DNA from: Nocardioides sp. NBC_00368
GTDB taxonomy: Bacteria; Actinomycetota; Actinomycetes; Propionibacteriales; Nocardioidaceae
Direction of reading: 5' to 3'
Length of the DNA stretch: 64,000 bases
Assembly: GCF_036090055.1 (NCBI RefSeq)
Contig: NZ_CP107970.1
Coordinates: 1,738,501-1,802,500, forward strand
The first letter of the stretch is position 1; every line of letters starts with the position of its first letter. This document shows positions 33,192 to 43,042 of this stretch, piece by piece. Under the pieces are notes generated by a model. The model saw only the letters and a program-made list of their open reading frames with translations, made no database searches and was not told where the DNA came from. The position numbers and the translations under genes were made by a program.

Positions 33192-33240
33192 ACGAGGAGT
33201 CTCACACCGAGCACCCTGGGACCGCTTGACCGTTCTTGCG

Positions 33241-33630
33241 CTAGCCGATCGCGGCGACGATCTCCGGCGGGATGGCGGTGGTGCCCGATCCGTCGGTCGC
33301 GACGATCACGTAGACGACGGACACGGCGCAGGCGACCTCCTCGCCCCGGCGGAACTCGAACTCGAGCGTGAAGCTCTTGGTGCCGACCCGGGTGGTGCGC
33401 ACCGGCACCTGGACCCGGTCGCCGAAGCCGATGCCGACCTTCCAGTCGAGGTCGGCGTGGGCGAGGTGGGCATCCACCCCCAGCTCCTGCCAGCGGGCGT
33501 AGGGCACCCCACGGGCGTCGATGAAATGGTTCATTGCCTCGTCGACGTAGCCGAGGTACCAGCTGTTGAACATCACCCCCTGCTGGTCGATCTCGAAGTA
33601 GCGGGGCGTGAACTCGTAGACCGTCGTCAT
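33241..33630 (-). CDS. Acyl-CoA thioesterase (4-hydroxybenzoyl-CoA thioesterase-like hotdog)
   Basis: A 129-residue single-hotdog protein. RYFEIDQQGVMFNSWYLGYV holds the YbgC/4HBT-type active-site region, with the catalytic acid in EIDQQG. The ATG overlaps the fumarylacetoacetase stop by 4 bases (ATGA), so it is coupled to the homogentisate operon. It might hydrolyse an aromatic or short acyl-CoA such as an arylacetyl-CoA. No maleylacetoacetate isomerase is present in this operon; a hotdog enzyme is not expected to replace it. Confidence 0.83.
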   Translation of the reverse strand: MTTVYEFTPRYFEIDQQGVMFNSWYLGYVDEAMNHFIDARGVPYARWQELGVDAHLAHADLDWKVGIGFGDRVQVPVRTTRVGTKSFTLEFEFRRGEEVACAVSVVYVIVATDGSGTTAIPPEIVAAIG

Positions 33631-34826
33631 GGGCGCTCCTTGGCTGGCAGGATCCGGCCGCTGACCTCGCCGAGGGCGATCCTGCTGCCGCTCGGCGCGG
33701 GCGCGGTGGCGGTGATGGTGACCTCGTCGCCATCCTCCAAGAAGGTACGCACCGACCCGTCATCCAGCGTGAACGGCTCGGCGCCCGACCAGCTGAGCTC
33801 GAGGAACGAGCCGCGCTGGCCCGGCTCCGGGCCGCTGATCGTGCCGCTGGCGAACAGGTCGCCGACGCGCAGCGAGGCGCCGTTGGCGGTCAGGTGCGCA
33901 AGCATCTGCGGGGCTGTCCAGTACATCGCGGCGTACGGCGGCTCGGCGACCAGCGTCCCGTTGAGCCGCACCTCGAGCGCGAGGTCGAGGCCCCAGGGGT
34001 CCAGCGTCGAGTCGTCCAGGTAGCCCGTCAGCGGAACGTCTCGCTCCGGAGGCCGGACACGTGCCGCCTCCAGCGCCGCGACCGGAAGGACCCAGGGTGA
34101 GATCGAGGTGGCGAACGACTTGCCGAGGAACGGACCCAGCGGCACGTACTCCCAGGCCTGGATGTCGCGCGCCGACCAGTCGTTGAGGAGCGTGATCCCG
34201 AAGATGTGGTCGGCTGCCTTGCGGAGCGGGACCGGGGTCCCCTGCTCCGAGCCGACGCCGACCACGAACCCGAGCTCGGCCTCGATGTCGAGCCGGATCG
34301 AGGGGCCGTCGACGAGCCCGTCGGGGGTCTTGCGCAGCCCGGTCGGCCGGACCACGTCGGTGCCGGAGACGACCACCGTGCCGGAGCGGCCGTGGTAGCC
34401 GATCGGCAGGTGCTTCCAGTTGGGCGTCAGCGGCTCGGAGTCGGGGCGGAAGATCTTCCCGACGTTGGAGGCATGGTGCTCGGAGGCGTAGAAGTCGACG
34501 TAGTCGGCCACCGTGAACGGCAGCAGCAGCTCGGCGTCCTCGATCGGCACCAGGTGCGGGCGCACCTCGGCCTCGCTCCCGGGGTCGCCGAGTAGCCGGG
34601 TCACCTCCGCGCGCACCTGCGCCCAGGCCTCCGGGCCTGCCGCGAGCAGGCTGTCGAGCCCGCCCTTGCACAGCGCGGCAAGGTGCTCGGCCGCTGCCGA
34701 GACGTCGAGCACGAGGTCACCGATCCGCACCCCGAGTCGCGGGGCGGGATCCGCTGCGGTGCGGAAGGTGGCGTACGGAAGCGCCTCGAGGCCGAACTGA
34801 CCGTCACCGATGTCCAGCCACGACAT
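33627..34826 (-). CDS. fahA: Fumarylacetoacetase
   Basis: A 399-residue fumarylacetoacetate hydrolase, last step of homogentisate breakdown (fumarylacetoacetate to fumarate and acetoacetate). N-terminal SH3-like domain (about 1-110), then the FAH fold with DFYASEHHASNVGKIFRP, GYHGRSGTVVVSGTDV, metal ligands in RLDIEAELGFVVG and LLNDWSARDIQAWEY. Length matches the eukaryote-like full-size enzyme. The ATG at 34826 overlaps the dioxygenase stop (TGATG); a GTG one codon upstream is equally possible. Confidence 0.93.
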   Translation of the reverse strand: MSWLDIGDGQFGLEALPYATFRTAADPAPRLGVRIGDLVLDVSAAAEHLAALCKGGLDSLLAAGPEAWAQVRAEVTRLLGDPGSEAEVRPHLVPIEDAELLLPFTVADYVDFYASEHHASNVGKIFRPDSEPLTPNWKHLPIGYHGRSGTVVVSGTDVVRPTGLRKTPDGLVDGPSIRLDIEAELGFVVGVGSEQGTPVPLRKAADHIFGITLLNDWSARDIQAWEYVPLGPFLGKSFATSISPWVLPVAALEAARVRPPERDVPLTGYLDDSTLDPWGLDLALEVRLNGTLVAEPPYAAMYWTAPQMLAHLTANGASLRVGDLFASGTISGPEPGQRGSFLELSWSGAEPFTLDDGSVRTFLEDGDEVTITATAPAPSGSRIALGEVSGRILPAKERP

Positions 34827-36025
34827 CACCGGCGGCCCCCTGCCCAGGTCCAGGCGTACTTGCCGTCGTCGACCGCGGCGCCGGCCTCACCGACCTCGAG
34901 CGGCCGGAAGGTGTCGACCATGACCGCGAGCTCGTCGAAGAACTCCGCGCCCAGGCTGCGCTCCGTCGCGCCCGGCTGGGGACCGTGGGCGTGGCCGCCC
35001 GGGTGGAGGGTGATCGAGCCGACGCCGATCCCGGATCCCTTGCGGGCCTCGTAGTCGCCACCGACGTAGAACATGACCTCATCGGAGTCGACGTTGGAGT
35101 GGTAGTAGGGCACCGGCACCGCGAGCTCGTGGTAGTCCACCTTGCGCGGCACGAAGTTGCAGATCACGAAGTTGTTGCCCTCGAAGACCTGGTGGGCGGG
35201 CGGTGGCTGGTGCACCTTGCCGGTGATCGGCATGTAGTCGGCGATGTTGAAGACGTAGGGGTAGAGGCAGCCGTCCCAGCCGACGACGTCGAACGGGTGG
35301 TGCGGGGTGACGTGGACCGAGCCGGCGATGCCACCGGCTCCCGGGCCGCGGTGCTTGATGTAGACCTCGACCTCCTCCCCGGCGATCACCCGCGGGTCGG
35401 TCGGGAGCCGGAGGTCGCGCTCGCAGTAGGGAGCGTGCTCGAGGAACTGGCCGAACCGGGAGAGGTAGCGCTTGGGCGGGGCGATGTGGGAGTTGGCCTC
35501 GATCGCGTAGACCCGCAGCGGGGCGTCGCCGACCGGCACCCAGCGGTGCGTGGTGGCGCGCGGGATCACCACGTAGTCGCCCTCCCCCACCATCAGGTCG
35601 CCGAAGACGGTCTCGACGACAGCGGTCCCGGACTCGACGTAGACACACTCGTCGCCGATCGCGTTGCGGTAGAGCGGTGAGGTCTCCCCCGCGACCGCGT
35701 AGTGCAGGCGCACGTCGCCGTTGCCGAGCACCAGCCTTCGACCGGTGACCGGATCTGCGCTCTTCCAGTCCTCGCCGGGAAAGAGGTCGTGCAGACCGAG
35801 GTGCATCGGGCGCAGCGGGTGGTTGGGGGTGGTGCCGTGGTCGGGCAGCTCCCAGATGCGTACGTCCGTCACCGCCGAGGGGATGTGGCGGTGGTAGAGC
35901 AGGGAGGAGTCCGAGGAGAACCCTTCCTCGCCCATGAGCTCCTCGTAGTAGAGATTCCCTTCTCCGTCGCGGTGCTGGGTGTGCCGCTTGGGCGGGATGT
36001 GCCCGCGCTGTTGGTAGTGCGCCAT
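34826..36025 (-). CDS. hmgA: Homogentisate 1,2-dioxygenase
   Basis: A 399-residue iron dioxygenase opening homogentisate to maleylacetoacetate. Seen: the central cupin-like fold with VIPRATTHRWVPVG, and the His/Glu/His iron site in YYHSNVDSDEVMFYVGG and HPGGHAHGPQPG. The ATG at 36025 (MAHYQQRGHIPPKRH) is preferred; TACGAT on the minus strand (36039-36034) lies 8 bases before it, suggesting a leaderless mRNA. First gene of the hmgA-fahA-thioesterase operon. HPPD, which makes homogentisate, is encoded separately at 55373. Confidence 0.94.
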   Translation of the reverse strand: MAHYQQRGHIPPKRHTQHRDGEGNLYYEELMGEEGFSSDSSLLYHRHIPSAVTDVRIWELPDHGTTPNHPLRPMHLGLHDLFPGEDWKSADPVTGRRLVLGNGDVRLHYAVAGETSPLYRNAIGDECVYVESGTAVVETVFGDLMVGEGDYVVIPRATTHRWVPVGDAPLRVYAIEANSHIAPPKRYLSRFGQFLEHAPYCERDLRLPTDPRVIAGEEVEVYIKHRGPGAGGIAGSVHVTPHHPFDVVGWDGCLYPYVFNIADYMPITGKVHQPPPAHQVFEGNNFVICNFVPRKVDYHELAVPVPYYHSNVDSDEVMFYVGGDYEARKGSGIGVGSITLHPGGHAHGPQPGATERSLGAEFFDELAVMVDTFRPLEVGEAGAAVDDGKYAWTWAGGRR

Positions 36026-36128
36026 ACCCTCGGATCGTACGTGACCTGGACCACACCACCGGGGCCGAACGTCCTGACTTCGTCCGGGTACCTCCCGGGG
36101 CATACCTCTGCTCCCCTAGGCTCCTTGG

Positions 36129-36524
36129 ATGCCCTCCGAGACCCCCGAGACCCTCTTCGTGGCGCACGCGACGGGTCGTCTCCTGCACGTCCGGGCCTGC
36201 CCCCAGCTCCTCAGCCTCGACGCCCCGGTCATGGCCACTCCGGCCCAGATCGAGACCCTCGGCACGTGTGCCTGGTGCGCCAAGGAGCTCTCCGAGGACG
36301 GCCGTAGATACTTCGACTCCGTCGAGCAGGCCGTACGCACCCTCGACCCCTCCGACGAGGCCGTCCGGGCCACCGAGGAGGCGCTCGGCGACGTCGACTA
36401 CGAGCTCGTCTGGGTGCCGCCCAGCTACTCCTACATCGCTGTCGGGGACAAGGAGCACGCCGTTGCCTGGATCGGGCGGGGCTGTGTGATGCACGAGGAC
36501 GGGCGGCTCATCGACTTCGGCTGA
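36129..36524 (+). CDS. Small Cys/His protein of unknown function
   Basis: A 131-residue soluble protein. An N-terminal segment with HVRACPQL (His and Cys) and TCAWCAKEL (CxxC) could bind a metal such as Zn. The rest is acidic with VWVPPSYSYIAVG near the end. I do not recognise a family. TAGGCT (36117-36122) ends 6 bases before the ATG, supporting this start and a leaderless mRNA. It is divergent from hmgA. Confidence 0.72.
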   Translation: MPSETPETLFVAHATGRLLHVRACPQLLSLDAPVMATPAQIETLGTCAWCAKELSEDGRRYFDSVEQAVRTLDPSDEAVRATEEALGDVDYELVWVPPSYSYIAVGDKEHAVAWIGRGCVMHEDGRLIDFG

Positions 36525-36545
36525 GCCCGTCTTCAGGTCCCGTCG

Positions 36546-36899
36546 TCACCCTGTGGTGTCGGCTGCTCCCTCGGGGTCCGCCAGCCGGAGGGCGGCGTCG
36601 ATCTCGCCGAGCTTCGCGGAGGACAGGGCGCCCGCTCGCTCGATCAGGTCGTCCCGCGACAACCTGGTCAGCCACGTGCACGGGGTGACGCCGGGACGCG
36701 GGAGCGCGACCCGGAGCACGCCCTCGAAAGGCAGTCCTTCCGGTGCGCCCACTGCCACCTCGACGCCCAGACCGGTGATGTCGACACCCGCCGGGGCGAC
36801 GACCTGCATCACCTGGATCCCGGACGGGTCGTCTCCTGACAGCAGCACGACCGGCCGTCGCTCGTCGAACTCCACCCACCAGATCTCGCCCCGTTGCAC
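36546..36899 (-). CDS. MazF/PemK-type toxin, no antitoxin gene adjacent
   Basis: A 117-residue PemK/MazF-fold protein, by family an mRNA-cleaving ribonuclease toxin. The start QRGEIWWVEFDERRPVVLLS matches the family RGEIWW...RRPVLVV core. The middle VVAPAGVDITGLGVEVAVG and TPCTWLTRLSRDDLIER fit strands 3-5 and the C-terminal helix. The GTG at 36899 is preceded by GGAGG. No antitoxin-like gene lies on either side (the upstream neighbour is a divergent Uma2 gene), so it is either an orphan, silenced, or neutralised from elsewhere. Confidence 0.8.
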   Translation of the reverse strand: MQRGEIWWVEFDERRPVVLLSGDDPSGIQVMQVVAPAGVDITGLGVEVAVGAPEGLPFEGVLRVALPRPGVTPCTWLTRLSRDDLIERAGALSSAKLGEIDAALRLADPEGAADTTG

Positions 36900-36938
36900 A
36901 TGTCCTCCTGACTCACGACGGCAGGCTATCCTCGAACC

Positions 36939-37508
36939 ATGACCGCGTTGCCCGACTGGATGCACCCTCCCCGTGAGGAGGGTTGGTACTCCGAAGACCT
37001 CGACATGCTCGTCGAGGCGCCGCGTCATACCGAACTCATCGATGGAGTCCTGGTCTTCAACATGTCACCGCAGCGACGCTGGCACAGTCGGCTCGTCACG
37101 GCCCTCACCAACGCGCTGACGGCGCAGGCGCCCAACGGGTTCGAGGTGGACCGGGAGCTGACGGTCGTGCTCGACCGGCGCAACCGGCCGGAGCCGGACG
37201 TGCTGGTGAGCACGACCCGGATCTCCGACCAGGCCTCGTTCTACGACGCCGACTCCGTGGTTCTCGTGGTCGAGGTGGTCTCCCCGGAGTCCGAGCATCG
37301 CGACCGGGCGGTGAAGCCGCAGAAGTACGCCGAGGCGGGGATCTCCCACTACTGGCGCATCGAGAACGAGGACGGCGCGCCCGCGATCCATGTCTACGAG
37401 CGCGACGACCTCACCCATGCCTACGTGGCGACCGGGATCTTCCGCGACCGCCTCGACGTCGCGGTTCCGTTCCCGGTCAAGATCGACCTCATCGATCTGC
37501 TCCGCTGA
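36939..37508 (+). CDS. Uma2-family (DUF820) restriction-endonuclease-like protein
   Basis: A 189-residue PD-(D/E)xK-fold protein. The family nuclease residues appear as ELIDGVLV (Glu), RPEPDVLV (Asp), VLVVEVVSPES (Glu) and RAVKPQKYAEAGI (Lys). Uma2 proteins are abundant in cyanobacteria and actinobacteria; their function is poorly understood. TATCCT (36927-36932) lies 6 bases before the ATG, so the mRNA is probably leaderless. It is divergent from the MazF-like gene with 39 bases between them and overlaps the convergent BCCT gene by 20 bases. Confidence 0.87.
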   Translation: MTALPDWMHPPREEGWYSEDLDMLVEAPRHTELIDGVLVFNMSPQRRWHSRLVTALTNALTAQAPNGFEVDRELTVVLDRRNRPEPDVLVSTTRISDQASFYDADSVVLVVEVVSPESEHRDRAVKPQKYAEAGISHYWRIENEDGAPAIHVYERDDLTHAYVATGIFRDRLDVAVPFPVKIDLIDLLR

Positions 37509-39627
37509 CCTCCTCCGCGGTCACGTCGGCCGGCAGCTGCTCCTGCTGGACGAGATGGAGGTAGGAGAGGTGACGCTCGTACTGGTCGAGGACGTCACCC
37601 ATCAGCTGGTCGCGTGAGTAGCCGTTGACGTCGTAGCCCTGGGTGCCCTCGGCGAGGTGGACCTCGGTGCGGAAGTAGAACTCGCCGGAGACGCGGCCGA
37701 CGGCGAACGTCGGTGCGGGGCAGGGCTGCGGGGTGAGCTTGTAGACGAACGCCGGGGCGTCCTCGAGCTCGGTGTGGAGCTGGACACCGTGGACGCCGCG
37801 TACGGCCTTGGTCTCCGACACCTCCGAGGTGAGCCCGTGGGAGCAGAGCTCGGCGGCGACCTCCTCCAGGACCGGCGTCGCGACGCTCTCGATGAACCGC
37901 TCCGTGTCCCGCGCGGTCGGGTAGGTGACCGAGCGGCGCAGCCGCTGCGACAGCGAGGGACGTACGCCGCCGTCGGCCGCCCCGGCCAGGCGGGCCGATG
38001 AGATGGCGGCCGGCAGGGAGTACCGTGCGCTGTCGGTCTTGAACGACTCCAGCCGTAGCGATCGATGGAGCCCGACGGCGACCAGGGCGAGCACGATCGA
38101 GAACGGCAGCCCCATGATGATCGTGGCGTTGGTCAGCGTCGTCAGCCACGCGTCACCGCCCGCGAACATCAGGGCGAGAGTCAGCGCGCCGATCGCGAAC
38201 GACCAGAAGATCCGGACCGGGATCGAGCAGTCGGCCATCGGGTGCGGCAGGCGCGAGGTGAAGTTGCCCATCACCAGCGCACCGGAGTCGGCAGAGGTGA
38301 CGTAGTAGAGGAACCCGGTCAGGGTGGCGAGCGCGACCAGCGCGATCGCGCCCGGGTAGTTGTCGAGGAAGGCGTAGAAGCCCTGGGCGTAGTTGCCGTT
38401 GGTGAGCTCGCCGAACTCGGCGTCGCCACCGCGGATCCGGCCCAGCGCGCTGTTGCCGAAGATAGTGACCCACAGCAGGATGAAGCCGAACGGGATCATC
38501 ATCACGCCGACCAGGAACTGTCGGATCGTCCGACCGCGCGAGATCCGCGCCAGGAACAGGCCGACGAACGGCGACCAGGCGACCCACCAGGCCCAGAAGA
38601 AGAGGGTCCACAGGTTCTTCCAGACGCCGACGTCGGGGTTCTCGGCGGTGGCGTACGGCATCGTGTCGAAGCTCATCCCCGGCAGGTGCACCAGGTAGTC
38701 GCCGAGGTTCATCACCAGCGAGTTGAGCAGGAACGCGGTGTTGTCGGAGAAGAGCACGTAGAGCATCAGCGCCAGCGAGAGCAGCACGTTGAGCTCGGAG
38801 AGCCGGCGGATGCCCTTGTCGACCCCGGAGACCGCCGAGACCGTGCCGAGCAGGACGGCGACCACGACCAGGCCGACCTGAGCGGCGCGGCCCTCGGGGA
38901 TGCCGAAGAGGACGTTGAGACCCGCGTTGAGCAGCGCGATCGAGATGCCGAGCGAGGTGGCGATGCCGAAGATGGTGCCGAGGACTGCGGCCAGGTCGAT
39001 GCCGTCACCGAGCCGGCCGTGGACCCGCTTGCCGAAGATCGGATAGAGCGCCGACCGGATCGAGAGCGGCAGTCCGTGGCGGAAGGAGAAGTAGCCCAGC
39101 GCCATGCCCATCACGGCGTACATCGCCCAGCCGGACAGGCCGTAGTGGAACAGCGTCCAGGTCACGGCCTGCTCGGCAGCCGCCACGTTGCCGCCCTCTC
39201 CCGTGGGCGGGGTGAGGTACTGCGAGACCGGCTCGGCCACGGAGTAGAACATCAGGTCGGCGCCGATGCCGGCCGCGAAGAGCATCGCGGTCCAGGTGAA
39301 CATCGAGTACTCCGGCCTGGACTCCTCCGGACCGAGCCGGACCCGCCCGTGGCGGGACAGGCAGATGAACAGCACGAACGCGATCAGTGCCGCGGCCAGC
39401 GCGAAGTACCACCAGCCGAAATAGTCCGAGATCCAGGTGACGACGTGCCCGATCGCGGTGCCCGCGGTATCAGGCGCGAGCAACGCGAAGAGCGTGAACG
39501 CGACGACCACCCCGGCGGAGCCGAAGAAGACGGTCTTGTTCAGCTCCGGCTTCGTCGTGGGGATCTCGTCTGGGGCCGCAGCGGGTTCGCCTAAGGGCGT
39601 ACGCGGCGGATCGATTGTCTCCGGCAT
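37489..39627 (-). CDS. BCCT-family choline/betaine transporter
   Basis: A 712-residue betaine/choline/carnitine transporter. Twelve membrane segments (about residues 30-545) with the family Trp-rich stretches (FTWTAMLFAAGIGADLMFYS and FFWAWWVAWSPFVGLF), followed by a soluble C-terminal tail of about 150 residues. Such tails sense osmotic stress or act in regulation. GGAGGAG precedes the ATG. It lies 71 bases downstream of betA in the same direction and should import choline for the BetA-BetB pathway. The substrate could also be betaine. Confidence 0.92.
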   Translation of the reverse strand: MPETIDPPRTPLGEPAAAPDEIPTTKPELNKTVFFGSAGVVVAFTLFALLAPDTAGTAIGHVVTWISDYFGWWYFALAAALIAFVLFICLSRHGRVRLGPEESRPEYSMFTWTAMLFAAGIGADLMFYSVAEPVSQYLTPPTGEGGNVAAAEQAVTWTLFHYGLSGWAMYAVMGMALGYFSFRHGLPLSIRSALYPIFGKRVHGRLGDGIDLAAVLGTIFGIATSLGISIALLNAGLNVLFGIPEGRAAQVGLVVVAVLLGTVSAVSGVDKGIRRLSELNVLLSLALMLYVLFSDNTAFLLNSLVMNLGDYLVHLPGMSFDTMPYATAENPDVGVWKNLWTLFFWAWWVAWSPFVGLFLARISRGRTIRQFLVGVMMIPFGFILLWVTIFGNSALGRIRGGDAEFGELTNGNYAQGFYAFLDNYPGAIALVALATLTGFLYYVTSADSGALVMGNFTSRLPHPMADCSIPVRIFWSFAIGALTLALMFAGGDAWLTTLTNATIIMGLPFSIVLALVAVGLHRSLRLESFKTDSARYSLPAAISSARLAGAADGGVRPSLSQRLRRSVTYPTARDTERFIESVATPVLEEVAAELCSHGLTSEVSETKAVRGVHGVQLHTELEDAPAFVYKLTPQPCPAPTFAVGRVSGEFYFRTEVHLAEGTQGYDVNGYSRDQLMGDVLDQYERHLSYLHLVQQEQLPADVTAEEVSGADR

Positions 39628-39698
39628 GAGCTGTCTCCTCCGGTTCGGGTGCCCGGGAGGCTAGTCCGCCCGGCGCCGACTTGGGTCACGATCGGGTT

Positions 39699-41435
39699 TC
39701 AGATCTGGTTGCGCGGGTCTCCCGCCGGCCACAGCGGCGAGTCGTCGCGGTGGCGGTAGTAGGGAGCGTCCGAGGGTGCCAGCGGGGTGTTGCCCGCGAT
39801 CAGGTCGGCGGCCTTCTCCGCGACCATCATCACCGGGGCGTAGATGTTGCCGTTGGTGACGTACGGGAAGACGCTGGCGTCCACGACCCGCAGGCCTTCG
39901 GTGCCGTGCACCTTCATCGAGGTCGGGTCGGTCACCGACATCTCGCCGGTGCCCATCGCCGCGGTGCAGGACGGGTGCAGCGCCGTCTCGGCGTCCTTGC
40001 GGACCCAGTCGAGGATCTCCTCGTCGGTCTCCACCGACGGCCCCGGGGACATCTCTCCGGCGTTGAACGGCGCGAAGGCGGGCTGGTTGAGGATGTTGCG
40101 CGCCACCCGCACGGCCTCGACCCACTCGCGGCGGTCGTTGGGCGTGGAGAGGTAGTTGAACAGCATCGAGGGGTGCTCGAACGGGTCGTCGGACTTGATC
40201 CGGACATGGCCGCGGGTGTCGGCGTACATCGGGCCGATGTGCACCTGGTAGCCGTGCTGGCCCTTCTCCTGGCCGGGCGCCATCGAGCCGTCGTAGCGGA
40301 TCGCGATCGGCAGGAAGTGGAACATCAGGTTGGGCCAGTCCACGTCCTCGTTGGACCGCGCGAACCCGCCGCCCTCGAAGTGGTTGGTCGCCCCCAGGCC
40401 CTTCTTCTGGAAGAGCCACTGCCAGGCGATCTTGGGCCGCTGGTGCCAGACCAGACCCGGTGCGATCGAGACCGGCTGCTTGGAGGCGTACTGGATGTAG
40501 ACCTCGAGGTGGTCCTGCAGGTTCTCCCCCACCCCGGGAAGGTTGTGCACGACGTCGATGCCGTGGGAGCGCAGCAGCGACTCCTCCCCCACACCGGAGA
40601 GCTGGAGCAGCTGGGGCGTGTTGATCGCGCCACCGCAGCAGATGATCTCCTTGGCCCGGACCGAGTGCGCCTTGCGGGCGCGGCCGACGCCGCGTACGTA
40701 GTCCACGCCGGTCGCCCGCGGGACGTCGCCGGCGGTGTCGAAGCGGATCTTCGTGGCGTGCGCGAAGGTCTCGACGGTGAGGTTGGGACGGTTCATCACC
40801 GGGTGCAGATAGGCCCGGGCGGCCGACCAGCGGCGGCCGTTCTTCACGTTGCGGTCGAAGGGGGCGAAGCCCTCCTGGCGGTAGCCGTTGACGTCGTCGG
40901 TGAGCGGGTAGCCGGCCTCCTGGGCGGCCTCGAAGAACGCAGAGAAGAGCGGGTTGGAGGCGGGTCCGCGCTCGAGGTGGAGCGGCCCTGAGCCGCCGCG
41001 CCACTGGTCGGCGCCGGAGGTGCCGTCCTCGAGGAAACGGCTCTCCATCCGCTTGAAGTACGGGAGCACGTGGCGGTAGTCCCAGCTCTCCATCCCCGGG
41101 TCCGCCGCCCAGCGCTCGTAGTCCATCGGGTTGCCGCGCTGGAAGATCATCCCGTTGATCGAGCTCGAGCCGCCGAGCACCTTGCCGCGGGCGTGGTAGA
41201 CCTTGCGGCCGCCCAGGTGGGGCTCGGGATCGGACTCGTAGCCCCAGTCGTAGAGCTTGGAGCCGATCGGGAACGGCAGCGCCGCCGGCATGTGGATGAA
41301 CGGGTCGATCTTGAAGTCGCTGTGACCGGCCTCCAGCACCAGCACCTTGGTCGAGGGGTCGGCACTGAGCCGGTTGGCGAGCGCCGATCCGGCCGATCCG
41401 CCGCCGATGATGACGAAGTCGTACGTCTGGGTCAT
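39699..41435 (-). CDS. betA: Choline dehydrogenase (GMC oxidoreductase)
   Basis: A 578-residue FAD-dependent GMC oxidoreductase oxidising choline to betaine aldehyde. Seen: [18 protein letters not shown] (FAD), [14 protein letters not shown] (GMC signature 1), [15 protein letters not shown] (signature 2), and the active-site His region [11 protein letters not shown] with VYPYVTNGN-type C-terminus ([18 protein letters not shown]). The ATG at 41435 is 5 bases after the betB stop. The order betB-betA-BCCT with a divergent TetR regulator strongly supports the choline assignment. Confidence 0.93.
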   Translation of the reverse strand: MTQTYDFVIIGGGSAGSALANRLSADPSTKVLVLEAGHSDFKIDPFIHMPAALPFPIGSKLYDWGYESDPEPHLGGRKVYHARGKVLGGSSSINGMIFQRGNPMDYERWAADPGMESWDYRHVLPYFKRMESRFLEDGTSGADQWRGGSGPLHLERGPASNPLFSAFFEAAQEAGYPLTDDVNGYRQEGFAPFDRNVKNGRRWSAARAYLHPVMNRPNLTVETFAHATKIRFDTAGDVPRATGVDYVRGVGRARKAHSVRAKEIICCGGAINTPQLLQLSGVGEESLLRSHGIDVVHNLPGVGENLQDHLEVYIQYASKQPVSIAPGLVWHQRPKIAWQWLFQKKGLGATNHFEGGGFARSNEDVDWPNLMFHFLPIAIRYDGSMAPGQEKGQHGYQVHIGPMYADTRGHVRIKSDDPFEHPSMLFNYLSTPNDRREWVEAVRVARNILNQPAFAPFNAGEMSPGPSVETDEEILDWVRKDAETALHPSCTAAMGTGEMSVTDPTSMKVHGTEGLRVVDASVFPYVTNGNIYAPVMMVAEKAADLIAGNTPLAPSDAPYYRHRDDSPLWPAGDPRNQI

Positions 41436-41440
41436 CTTCT

Positions 41441-42943
41441 TCACTTCTCCTCTGCGGTGCCCGCGCTCGGGGCGGACGGGGCGAACCAGTGCTGCGGGCT
41501 GGGGTCGATGTTGTGCCAGATGTGCTTGGTCTCGCGGTACTCCTCCAGCCCGGCCTGGCCGAGCTCGCGCCCGATGCCGGACTGCTTGTAGCCGCCCCAC
41601 TCGGCCTGGGCCACGTAGGGGTGGTAGTCGTTGATCCAGACCGTGCCCATACGCAGCCGGGCGGCGACCCGCTCCGCGCGGCCGGCGTCGCTGGTCCAGA
41701 CCGCGCCGGCGAGGCCGTAGATGGAGTCGTTGGCGATCCGGACGGCGTCGTCCTCGTCGGTGAAGGTCTCGACGGTGAGGACCGGGCCGAACGACTCGTC
41801 CTGGGTGACCGACATGTCGGTGGTGCAGTCGTCGAGGATGGTCGGCAGGTAGTAGAAGCCGTCGGCGAGCGCGGGGTCGTCGGGACGCTTGCCCCCGGTG
41901 CGGAGGGTGGCGCCCTCGGCCAGGCCCTTGGCGACGTACGCCTCGACCTTGTCGCGGTGGGCGCTGCTGGTCAGCGGGCCGGTCTCGGCATGCTCGTCGA
42001 AGGGGCCGCCGAGGCGGATCTGCTCGGCGCGCGCGACCAGCTCGTCGACGAAGCGGTCCTTGATCGACTCCTCGATGATCAGCCGCGCCCCGGCCGAGCA
42101 GACCTGCCCGGAGTGCAGGAAGACCGCGGTCAGCGCGAAGTCGAGGGCCGTCTCGAGGTCGGAGTCGGCGAAGACGATGTTGGGGTTCTTGCCGCCGAGC
42201 TCGAGCGCGACCTTCTTCACCGTCGCGGCGGCGTTGGTCATCAGCCGCTTCCCGGTGGCGAGGCCACCGGTGAAGGAGACCAGGTCGATGCGGGGGTCTT
42301 CGGACAGCGGTGCGCCCGCGGTCGGCCCCTCACCGAGGACCAGGTTGCCGACACCCGCCGGGAGCCCCGCCTCCTCGAGCACCTTCATCAGGTGGATCGC
42401 ACTGTGCGGCGTGATCTCGCTCGGCTTGAGCACGAAGGTGTTGCCCGCGGCCAGGCACGGCGCGACCTTCCACGCCACCTGGAGCAGCGGGTAGTTCCAC
42501 GGCGTGATCAGGCCGCAGACACCCACCGGCTCGTGCACGATCCGGCTCTTCACGCTCGCGTTCCCGGTGTCGATCACGCGGCCGGCGTCCTCGGTGGCGA
42601 CGTGTCCGAAGTGGCGGAACACAGAGACCACGTCGGCGACGTCGTACTCGCTCTCGACCAGCCGCTTCCCGGTGTCGAGCGACTCCGCCCGGGCGATGAT
42701 CGCGGTGTCCCGCTCGAGCAGGTCGGCGACCCTCAGCAGCAGGTCGCCCCGCTCCCGCGCGGGCGTCGCCGGCCACACGCCACTGTCGAAGGCGTTCCGT
42801 GCCGCGGCGATCGCGGCCCGGGTGTCCTCGGCTCCAGCCTCCGCAACGGTTCCGACGACCGCGCCGTCTGCGGGACAGCGGATCTCCCGCTGGTCGCCCG
42901 ACTGCGCGGGCAACCAGCGCCCGTCGATGTAGATCTGGCTCAT
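41441..42943 (-). CDS. betB: Betaine-aldehyde dehydrogenase
   Basis: A 500-residue aldehyde dehydrogenase making glycine betaine. Seen: [32 protein letters not shown], general base Glu in [10 protein letters not shown] and nucleophile Cys in [17 protein letters not shown] precedes the ATG at 42943. Its 5' leader contains a 7-bp stem-loop (42960-42978). First gene of the bet operon, divergent from the TetR regulator. Confidence 0.92.
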   Translation of the reverse strand: MSQIYIDGRWLPAQSGDQREIRCPADGAVVGTVAEAGAEDTRAAIAAARNAFDSGVWPATPARERGDLLLRVADLLERDTAIIARAESLDTGKRLVESEYDVADVVSVFRHFGHVATEDAGRVIDTGNASVKSRIVHEPVGVCGLITPWNYPLLQVAWKVAPCLAAGNTFVLKPSEITPHSAIHLMKVLEEAGLPAGVGNLVLGEGPTAGAPLSEDPRIDLVSFTGGLATGKRLMTNAAATVKKVALELGGKNPNIVFADSDLETALDFALTAVFLHSGQVCSAGARLIIEESIKDRFVDELVARAEQIRLGGPFDEHAETGPLTSSAHRDKVEAYVAKGLAEGATLRTGGKRPDDPALADGFYYLPTILDDCTTDMSVTQDESFGPVLTVETFTDEDDAVRIANDSIYGLAGAVWTSDAGRAERVAARLRMGTVWINDYHPYVAQAEWGGYKQSGIGRELGQAGLEEYRETKHIWHNIDPSPQHWFAPSAPSAGTAEEK

Positions 42944-42959
42944 GCAACCTCCGGCGTCG

Positions 42960-42978
42960 GGTTGCCCGGAAGGCAACC
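42960..42978 (-). other. Stem-loop in the betB 5' leader
   Basis: GGTTGCC (42960-42966)-N5-GGCAACC (42972-42978), a perfect 7-bp stem, 9 bases upstream of GGAGG. If transcription starts near 42990 it is in the mRNA leader. It may affect stability or translation. Confidence 0.45.
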
Positions 42979-42996
42979 ACGGGTGAATTGCAGATG

Positions 42997-43026
42997 ATCC
43001 TGCGCGGACGCGAAGGGCCAGGTCAA
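42997..43026 (-). promoter_or_regulatory. Candidate betB promoter
   Basis: On the minus strand TTGACC (43026-43021), an 18-bp spacer and CAGGAT (43002-42997). It lies downstream of the tandem operators (43043-43082). Confidence 0.4.
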
Positions 43027-43042
43027 GGGCTTGGCGGACAAA

